Assembly: GCA_947069175.1 (NCBI GenBank)
Contig: CAMTDV010000017.1
Location: 47,749,137-47,813,136 of the forward strand
Origin: Scalesia atractyloides
Lineage: Eukaryota > Streptophyta > Magnoliopsida > Asterales > Asteraceae
Reading direction: 5' to 3'
Length of the DNA stretch: 64,000 bases
Shown here: in pieces, positions 57,058 to 64,000 of the stretch
Position numbering within the stretch: position 1 is the stretch's first letter
Layout of the letters: every line of letters starts with the position of its first letter
The notes under the pieces: model-generated
Database searches by the model: none
Told to the model about the DNA's origin: nothing
Seen by the model: only the letters and a program-made list of their open reading frames with translations
Made by a program: the position numbers and the translations under genes

Positions 57058-59148
57058 TTACCTTGGTGTCACTAGGAAGTTGCCCTTTATTTTTTTTAAT
57101 TCCGCTACCTCGGACACGTGTCCACCCATTTGAGTGGTCAATGCTTGGATACTTTTATCACAAACCTCATCTTTTTGCATCCGGACCTCATCAAGTTGGT
57201 TCCTTTTTTGCATGTCTTGTTGCATCACCTTAAGCATGTCCATAACTTCGTTTCCACTCGATAAAGATTGACCCGAAGAACCACTTTGACCACCAGCCGG
57301 TTGTTGATATTGACCTTGGTACCCTTGATTGTTTCCGCTCCTAAAATTACCTTGATTGTATTGTTGACGCGGAACAAAATTTCCTTGAGTCCCTTGGAAA
57401 TTTGGGTTAACTTGATTCGTCGGGTTCCCGTAACGAAGGTTTGGATGGTTCCTCAACCTGGGGTGATATGTGTTCAAATTCATACCAAAATTTCTACCAC
57501 CCCCTTGAATAGCATTCACCTCCTCCGCTTGACCTTCAACACATGCCGCCACATAAACATCCGCCGCGTGTCCTATTTCATTGCAATTTGTGCACACATG
57601 ATAAACTTGGTTAGTTGTATGTACCTCTACATCCTCCACGACGTTTACTTGTGGTCTCGTAACCACATACTTCTTATTTCTTGATGCTTATGCCTGTCGT
57701 TTGGAATTGAACGACATTTGTTCCAAGAAGGCCCAATTGTCTTGCTCGTAATTTGTGCCAAATGTACCATTAGAAACTGACACTAAATGGTGAGCATCAC
57801 CATCGCTCAACCCCTCACGAAAAGCAAGTAAAAGATCCCAAAGAGCAATCCCATGATGTGGACAACTTTTAAGCATCATGTTGAACCTATCAAACGCTTC
57901 GTGAAACATCTCACCCACTTGTTGTCGAAATTCCCGAATACTTTTTCGAGCATCATTGGTCTTTTGAGCGGTGAAAAATTCTTCTAAGAACCTTTGTTGC
58001 ATTTCTGCGGATGTGTAGATCGATGCGGAAGGTAACGTATAGAACCACCTCTTTGCCTTGTCTTCCAACGAAAATTGGAAAAGTACTAACTTAACTTCAT
58101 CGGATGAAAACCCTTGACCTCCAATGGTGTTGCCAATGGAATCATAGGCTTCTAAATGGAAATAAGGTTCTTCCGATGCTAACCCTTTATATTTAGGCAA
58201 ACTTTGGAGCGCATTGGTTCTTACCTCAAAGGTTCTTCCATCCGGATGATGAGGAATTACCACCGGCGAAGGATTGTTTGTGATAACCGGCCGGAAATGA
58301 GCTTCAATTCCCCTTACCACTTCTCTATGGTATCTTCGTGGAGCGCCTAACGGTACTCTTGGACGACCCATTTGGGGCGTAAATTGTTGATATTGAGGTT
58401 GTTGTACCGCCGGTTATTGCACCGGTCTTTGAACTTGTGGAGGTTGTTGAAACTGTGGTTGTTGATATTGAGGATGCACTTGTTGCAAAGGCATAGGCCG
58501 TTGAAACTATGGCCCATGCGGACGAATTTGTTGTACCCCCGTTGGTTGCCTAACCACTTCATGAATTTGTTCAACTTGTTGCCCTTGTTGGTATATCACA
58601 CCTCCTTGAGGTCCCAAATTACCTCCTTCTCCCCCATAATAATACCCCTCTTCATCGTAACCTCTAAGCTCATCATCATACCCATCATAAAAACCTTCTC
58701 CTCCAACACCCGAAGATTGTACGTATTGAGACGATGGTTGGTAAAAACCGTTTGATGTGAAGGTTGGAAAGTGGATGTAGTATGAACAATGGTTGAACTG
58801 GGTTGGAATTGGTTTGGTGGTAGTTATTGAGTAGAAGATGATTGACCGGCTGATGGGAAAAAAAGATGAAAATGGTGGAACCATGGTTGTTGAGGTAAAG
58901 GTAAGGGTGGGACCGGTGTGAGTAATTGCGGGTGATGTGGTATTAGTGGGTTGTACTTCCATTGTATAAGTAGGATTTGTAGTAGGATTAGGTAAAGGTG
59001 TGGATGGTGATGTTTGATCTGCAGTAGGAGTTGGTAAATCCATGATGACTTTGTTTTCTCGAAGTAAGACTCGGTTCTGTCGTAAGGTTCGCTCAATTTC
59101 CCGATCAAATGCAAGCAGTGATGACTTGTGAGAGCCTCTAGTATGCAT
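57058..59148 (-). pseudogene. Athila-type gag
   Basis: The reading starts at the ATG at 59148 (MHTRGSHKSS). The first part is Pro/Thr- and later Gly/Tyr-rich with a break near 58507. The capsid core (58371-57688) has FHLEAYDSIGNT, EDKAKRWFYTLPSASI and LLLAFREGLSDGD. One in-frame stop at 57688 follows, then a nucleocapsid region with a knuckle CTNCNEIGHAADVY, whose last Cys is changed to Tyr, and a Gln/Asn/Gly-rich tail. The core and tail share one frame, so a single stop separates them. Confidence 0.88.
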
Positions 59149-59239
59149 ACACCTGTAAGTACATGCACACTAAACACAACCAGCATAAACCCGAAAATAA
59201 CAAACAAAAGCTACTAAATTAACACACGTTGCGCGCTAC

Positions 59240-59257
59240 TCCCCGGCAACGGCGCCA
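59240..59257 (-). other. Primer-binding site, tRNA-Asp type
   Basis: The minus strand reads TGGCGCCGTTGCCGGGGA, the classic tRNA-Asp complement used by Athila-lineage elements. It lies five bases from the LTR end. Confidence 0.92.
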
Positions 59258-59262
59258 AAATT

Positions 59263-59654
59263 TGACGTGATGTCGTAGTCTCACGTAAATTTAATCCAAT
59301 TACAACTAAATAGCTAGCGGCAAGTGGGTATCGAACTCAGGGAGTTTGTGGAAAATGTGATTACTATGTAGCCTTCTAGTTAACTAATTAAATTAAACTA
59401 AGTTGCAGAAAAGTAATTTCAGAGATTTTGATTGTTTGGTTTTAAAAATTAAAATTATCTAAGTAATTTTGCAAAAGAAAGATTTGATTTGTAAACAATT
59501 TAGAGACAAATGACCATCCTAGATATCCGGTTTCAGTTGACATTCATGCTCAAATCCCACTAAAAAGAATCACATAGACATGACTCATGTGTTGTTACTT
59601 GTTGTGATGAAAGGGAACTAAGTGCTCGGATTACACTAATGCGAGGTTGTTACC
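59263..59654 (-). repeat. 5' LTR of the Athila-type element, cut by gypsy G
   Basis: It aligns with 45886-46277, differing by a few per cent, and stops at GAGGTTGTTACC where TGTAACATCCGTC of element G begins. The rest of this LTR must lie beyond the right edge of the window. Confidence 0.9.
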
Positions 59655-59837
59655 TGTAACATCCGTCAAAAACGGATTTACCAAACCCGCTCCGTTTATC
59701 AACCGAACAGTCAGTCAAAAATTTCGTTGCGAATTAAATGCCCAAAATAATTTTAAACGATACATAATCAATTATTATACGGGAATATGTAATTAGTTTT
59801 TGAAAAACTGTTGAAAATCGCAAAATAAAAATAAAAG

Positions 59838-59920
59838 TCCTCTGCCGGGTTTCGAACCCGGGTCAGCACCGGTTCAACAACAAGTCTTATCGCACAACAC
59901 ACAAACCACTGCGCCGCTGA
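59838..59920 (-). other. tRNA-like unit in reverse orientation (U3 of LTR G)
   Basis: The minus strand has an A-box-like GCGGCGCAGTGG and, about 45 bp on, a perfect B box GGTTCGAAACC. The latter sits in a canonical T-arm: 5-bp stem CCGGG/CCCGG around the 7-nt loop TTCGAAA. No anticodon stem or paired acceptor arm is visible, so it is not a working tRNA gene. A T-rich run follows downstream. Confidence 0.65.
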
Positions 59921-60176
59921 TGTTATTTGTGAAATATTGGAATCATTTAAATCATAAAGTGACGTTACGAATTCAAAACCGGCGCCCAATAGTTCAGTCG
60001 TCGGAAATCCCGGAAATCTCGCGAGTCTTAACGACAACTTACGTTATAACGTAAACCATTACTAAGACATCGGTTATAACCGACGTCTGAGTCCGCGACA
60101 CCTTCTATAACCGCCGGAGTTTTTATAATTTACGAATACAGTCGGAAATCAGACCAGGTTCTTCGACGATTTGCCC

Positions 60177-60182
60177 TATAAA
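60177..60182 (+). promoter_or_regulatory. TATA box of LTR G
   Basis: TATAAA in GCCCTATAAATTCCCCC is followed by a pyrimidine-rich region suited to Pol II initiation about 30 bp downstream. Confidence 0.55.
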
Positions 60183-60616
60183 TTCCCCCACAACCCACTG
60201 CAAACCTTTTCGCTCAAAACCACACCTTTTCTCGGCGTAATTCCACTCGCCGGAATTAATTTGTCCGTCGCCGGAAAACCGGTTTCTCCATTCCTGAGCC
60301 TCACTGAGCCCCTGAGCTTATACCGGAGATACCCACACCCTTTGTAAGCTTCCTGGAGACTCGCTGCTACAAGAAACACATCGCCGGAGGTGATTGCTGT
60401 CGCCGGAGTTTCTGCCGGAAAACGGAGGAGTCCAGTCGGTATACCCCTTCGCTTAAATTCTTTTTCTTTTCACTTATATCTCACCATAATGAACTGAAAC
60501 ACACTAAAGAACATGTTTTAAACCTCGAACCAGTCTGTTGTCAAGTCTGGTTAAAACTCATCGAAGAAGATGAAGTCCGGTATCTTATAAGTATAATTAA
60601 AATCAACTTATTAATC

Positions 60617-60700
60617 GGGTTAGACACACAGTCCAGCGGTGGACTGTGTGCACATAAAACGCAAAGGTCTCGAGTTCGAATCCCGTTCCACACACGTCGC
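60617..60700 (+). other. tRNA-like unit 1 in LTR G
   Basis: GTTAGACA leads into a 10-bp hairpin (stem CACACAGTCC/GGACTGTGTG, loop AGCGGT, 60625-60650) that contains an A-box-like CAGTCCAGCGGTGG. A B box AGTTCGAATCC lies at 60673, and a TTTTTG run follows at about 60716. Confidence 0.7.
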
Positions 60701-60787
60701 CTTAATAAAAATGCCTTTTTGTTTTGTTAACCGAACCGGAGTCGCCACAGGTATATGTTAAATATATTAATAATCGGAATAATAACA

Positions 60788-60866
60788 AAGTTAGACACAC
60801 AGTCCAGCGGTGGACTGTGTGTATGTTTAATCAAAGTGCACGAGTTCGAGTCTGTTTTTCTGCATC
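60788..60866 (+). other. tRNA-like unit 2 in LTR G
   Basis: The same 26-nt hairpin as unit 1 is at 60796-60821, 171 bp further on. The B box AGTTCGAGTCT (60843) has two mismatches to consensus. It is followed by GTTTTTC. Confidence 0.68.
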
Positions 60867-60958
60867 GACCCGGTCAATTGTTTACCTTTTTAAAATAAGT
60901 CAGAAATGAAAACAAATAGTTTGTATTTAAGTATAATAAAAGTTGGATTATATTACAT

Positions 60959-61036
60959 GTTAAACACACAGTCCAGCGGTGGACTGTGTGTTAGTTTAAG
61001 CCACAGGTCCCGGGTTCGAGACCTGTGGAGCGCACC
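60959..61036 (+). other. tRNA-like unit 3 in LTR G
   Basis: The identical hairpin lies at 60965-60990. A perfect B box GGTTCGAGACC (61013) sits in a second strong hairpin, stem CCACAGGTC/GACCTGTGG. It ends with AGCGCACC and is followed by CGTTTTT. Confidence 0.7.
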
Positions 61037-61125
61037 GTCCGAATTGATTTAAATCGTTTTTAAAAATAAAGGATTTCTGTTTAAACATAATTAATATATA
61101 TATAATTAAAATCAGATATATAACG

Positions 61126-61203
61126 GGTTAGACACGTAGCTCAGTTGGTAGAGCTGCGTGCACGCGTACGGGAGGTCTCGGGTTCGAGCCTCACTCAGCG
61201 CAC
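61126..61203 (+). other. tRNA-like unit 4 in LTR G
   Basis: The unit opens with GTTAGACAC. A perfect A box TAGCTCAGTTGG (61137-61148) lies in a 10-bp hairpin (CACGTAGCTC/GAGCTGCGTG). The B box GGTTCGAGCC is at 61181, 32 bp on, a normal tRNA-gene spacing. It ends CAGCGCACC like unit 3, with a T7 run near 61267. It is the most tRNA-like of the four but has no anticodon arm. Confidence 0.72.
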
Positions 61204-61685
61204 CTATATTCCGAATCGAACCGGTCAACGGTCAGTCAACGGTCAACAGTCAGAGAAAAAAATCAAATTTTTTTATTATTTTTATTTAATTATTTTAATT
61301 AAAAATCAATTAAAAATACTTAAAAATAACATTTTTAAGGTTAGAAAATAGCCTTAAACTCACAAAAATACACCCAACAATCCTACTAAAATAGATTAAT
61401 AAAATCCGTTTACTTACCAAACCATAATGCGATTTATCTAGGTTAAATCTCACTCGTGGTTAAAACCACTTCGCGTGCATTCAACATCATCAACCGAACG
61501 CACCCACTATGAGTGAATCTTACAACTCCCCCTTTTAAATTGCACGTTTTGGGGTGTGTCATGTGTTATGAAAATAATTAACTTATTTATTTAAACTTGT
61601 GCCATACCACATCATGACCTAAACTTAGATTGTTTATATTGTTGTGATTACTTATTTCCTTTTGTCAAATTATATGAAACTAAAT

Positions 61686-61930
61686 CATTAGGCCCCTCAG
61701 TTACTCGTGAGAGACGAGTTGAGCCTCGCGTGCCTCTAAATGTTCCATTTTTGTTCATGTGTGTATCATTGAGTTTATATTATTTGTAGTTGTGTCATTC
61801 ATATTATCATGTTTATGCAATTTATTCATTAGGACCCTCAGTTCCTCGTGAGAGACGAGTTGAGCATCGCGTGCCTCTAAATGTTCCATTATTGTTCATG
61901 TGTGTTTCATTTAATATCTTATGATTGTTG
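61686..61930. repeat. 141-bp direct repeat with hairpin in LTR G
   Basis: CATTAGG.CCCTCAGTT.CTCGTGAGAGACGAGTTGAGC and CGCGTGCCTCTAAATGTTCC occur twice, 141 bp apart. CTCGT/ACGAG forms a small stem in each. Confidence 0.88.
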
Positions 61931-62284
61931 ATTAAGTTTACATCTATTTTTACTCATGTTTGGTTGTGCACATATTTCATAATCAATTTAAATAAATTTG
62001 TTCAAATGTTTTCCATAGGATTCACTCGCCAACATTATGTTGATCCAAAAACCCTTTTACACATGATACAGGTGAACAGGTTGAAGCAAGGAAAACATAG
62101 GATATGCCTTAGAAGAGAACAAAGAAGTTTAGATTGTTAGTTAGAACATGTTGTAACATTTATTGTAAATTTCCATTTAATTTGTATTAATGAATATGAA
62201 ACGCATAATAAATGTCATGAGCTTTGATGATAACCCAATCATGCCCCGATCACCTTTTCCGCTGCGGGTCGGGGTGTGACAGAT

Positions 62285-62297
62285 TGGTATCAGAGCC
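62285..62297 (+). other. Primer-binding site of element G
   Basis: TGGTATCAGAGCC (initiator tRNA-Met type) lies three bases after the LTR terminus. Confidence 0.92.
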
Positions 62298-63055
62298 ATG
62301 ACTATAGGGATATAGGATAGGTTATTAGACCCTTAGAGCCTATACTATAGTCTGCCTAAATTTTAATTGATTAGGTGGTTACATACAAACTTGTGATATT
62401 TATTTGTTTCATATTTGTTTACATTTACAGTTAAACATACATGCTTATATACATATTCATTATACATATATACATATTCATTATACATATATCGATGTTC
62501 ATGTATTCAATTTATTTTCATACTCTCATTATCCAAAGATTTTGTGCAATTTTCAAATCTCATCAAAGTAAGTTCTGCGACGGGCATGTAGTAACTGGAA
62601 GGGTACAAGTACCGGTAGTCGGAACGTCCTGTCTAGGCTGGCATTCGTATAAATCCAATATAACGGACTAGTTTGCCTACCTGGGGACCAACGATGAGAG
62701 TACGAAGGACCTATTAGGCCAAAGCATGCCACACCAAACGTCGTTCGAACTAACCCTACTTTGAGTTGTCACCGTGTCTACACCTGGACACATTCCGAAT
62801 ATCACACGTTATATACATATTTCTCGATTTTCTCCGGGTTTTTGTGTACGCAACCTGGCAAACCCGTGCGAACCATATGAAAAACCGGTATTCATGGGGG
62901 CCCACATGATTACACAGGTAAAGTATGGCGGCATGTAGGGCCTAACAGCGAGCAAAACCCAAGACATCCTATGGATGTAGTAAATTTATTTATCTATAAT
63001 TATTTTATGAATGTTCATTCCTGAATGCGACCCATGATCCCAAATCGTTCAACAT
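62298..63055 (+). other. Leader of element G
   Basis: Untranslated sequence between primer site and gag. It includes a short tandem TATACATATTCAT repeat (62452-62490). No gene is seen. Confidence 0.7.
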
Positions 63056-64000
63056 ATGGCTGCCGTAATACCCAACATTGTAATCCAAATTCAACAAGCA
63101 CTTACCGCTAATCCTGTCAATCAAGCAAAACCAAAACATTTTCAACTCTCCCCCAAATACCACTAAATGCACCTATAAGCATTTCAAATCATGCGACCCT
63201 CCAAAATACAAAGGGACTGAAGGCGTCACTGCTCTTCTCCATTGGTTTGAAGAAATGGAGAACATTTTTCTAAATTGCGATTGCCCTGACGATCGCAAAG
63301 TGCGATATGCTACCGGTCGACTATATGGGATAGCACTTACTTGGTGGAATTCAGAGAAGTCCAAACGAGGTGTTGAAGATGCTATGACCTTAACTTGGAA
63401 CGAATTGAAGGAAATCATGACCAGACGATTTTGCCCAGGGAGCGAAATCAAGAAGTTAGAAGATGAATTTTACTCATTGAAGCAAATGGAAGGAGACCAC
63501 ATCACATACAACAAAAGGTTCCTCGAATTACATCAAATGGTTCCCAACATGTTCACTCCCCTCTACCGTTTGATCGAGCACTACATTCGTGGTCTTCCGT
63601 CAAAGATTCAAGACCCTGTAATAAGTACCAAGCCTGCAACTTTAGCAGCAATGGAGCTAGCAACAGAGCTCACCGAGAACCGAATCCGAAACCAAGACTT
63701 CAAGGAGGAGAGAAGAAGGATAAAGAATCGACTGAAACCTTCGACTCCACTCAAACCGAATCCCCTTCTCAACCCAATTATAAGAAAAGAAGAGACGGGC
63801 AACTTTTCGCTGCTACCCAACGAAATCCACCAGTTTTACACGCCATACCCATCCAAGCTATCCCAGTCACCCAAGTGGCACCCAACTCAACTTACCCAAA
63901 TAAGAAACCATATCTTGGACATCACCCTCGATGCAACAACTGTTTTTATCACCATCCCCTTACCTTACCTTGTCGACTATGTACAACTTATGGACGCTAT
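63056..64000 (+). pseudogene. Ty3/gypsy gag of element G, cut by right window edge
   Basis: It starts at the ATG at 63056 (MAAVIPNIVIQIQQALTANP), shifts frame near 63155, and then has the capsid core in the plus frame: FKSCDPPKYKGTEGVTALLH, ALTWWNSEKSKRG, TRRFCPGSEIKKLEDEF and LIEHYIRGLPSKIQ. Another shift near 63705 puts a Gln/Pro-rich linker and the zinc-knuckle start CNNCFYHHPLTLPCRLC in a different frame. The N-terminus and knuckle resemble the gag at 1-911, suggesting related families. At least two frameshifts mean it is not functional as it stands. Confidence 0.87.

Larger units (their letters stand above)
45886..59654 (-). mobile_element. Athila-type Ty3/gypsy element with extra ORF
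   Basis: On the minus strand it has a partial 5' LTR (59654-59263), a tRNA-Asp primer site, gag, pol, an extra ORF and a full 3' LTR (47084-45886). The tRNA-Asp site plus an ORF after pol is typical of the Athila lineage. It inserted into LTR E. A truncated copia (F) lies in the extra ORF and gypsy G in the 5' LTR. Stops and frameshifts run through all its genes. Confidence 0.88.
59655..62281 (+). repeat. 5' LTR of element G (2.6 kb) with tRNA-like units
   Basis: It begins TGTAACATCCGTC and ends GGGGTGTGACA. The TATA box at 60177 would put about 520 bp in U3 and 2.1 kb in R/U5. The R/U5 part contains four tRNA-like units (60617-61203), U3 has one more in reverse (59838-59920), and a 141-bp direct repeat lies at 61686-61930. 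No protein-coding frame is seen. Confidence 0.82.
59655..64000 (+). mobile_element. Ty3/gypsy retrotransposon G, 5' part
   Basis: It has a 2.6-kb 5' LTR, primer site, leader of about 760 bp and the first part of gag, cut by the window end. It is the youngest layer on the right, since it interrupts the Athila-type LTR. Its 3' LTR and target duplication are outside the window. Confidence 0.85.

Noticed and set aside
60617..61203. Four genuine tRNA genes
   Set aside because: A and B boxes are present, but no anticodon stem-loop or paired acceptor arm can be drawn, and the D-arm-like stem is 10 bp instead of 3-4.

Overview
The window is plant nuclear DNA, almost certainly a eudicot and plausibly Asteraceae (an inference from the style of the gag/pol and LTR sequences, not a test). 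It is AT-rich and dominated by nested, decayed LTR retrotransposons. Only one host gene is clear: a five-exon amino-acid transporter of the lysine/histidine-transporter-like (LHT/AATL1) kind on the minus strand at 29647-36653. Its last exon carries an apparent one-base frameshift.

Left block (1-23.5 kb). A minus-strand Ty3/gypsy gag runs off the left edge (1-911). A plus-strand Ty3/gypsy remnant (A) starts abruptly at the protease near 1168. Its integrase is split at codon level by a 12.5-kb minus-strand insertion (3542-16062) flanked by a perfect 5-bp target duplication, GAACA. The insertion has giant LTRs (3.7 and 2.8 kb), an iMet-type primer site and a polypurine tract, but no recognisable gag or pol in its 5.9-kb interior, so it looks like a LARD. 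Element A resumes at 16068 and ends in an LTR at 18418. That LTR sits in the protease start of a third, minus-strand gypsy (B, 18419-22547), which itself cuts a Myb/SANT-like ORF fragment.

Middle block (23.5-42.3 kb). It holds a 5'-truncated, frameshifted Ty1/copia (C), two non-autonomous inverted-repeat elements, the transporter gene with a 3.5-kb intron full of small repeats, and, upstream of the gene, a collinear copy of its 3' flank and large intron that lacks every exon. MITEs and a gypsy LTR fragment follow.

Right block (42.3-64 kb). This is a nest in layers. Copia D (LTR plus the start of gag) is cut by gypsy LTR E. LTR E is cut by a minus-strand Athila-type element (tRNA-Asp primer site, gag, pol, extra ORF). 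That element contains a truncated copia (F) in its extra ORF and a plus-strand gypsy (G) in its 5' LTR. Element G runs off the right edge.

The most unusual signals are these. The 2.6-kb LTR of element G carries five tRNA-like units with A- and B-box matches, four of them spaced about 170 bp apart, three sharing an identical 26-nt hairpin, and each of the four followed by a T-run. The LARD has an aberrant end with a second LTR terminus and a primer-site copy. Several unrelated retroelement families each carry their own array of short CG-containing palindromes in LTR and leader DNA.
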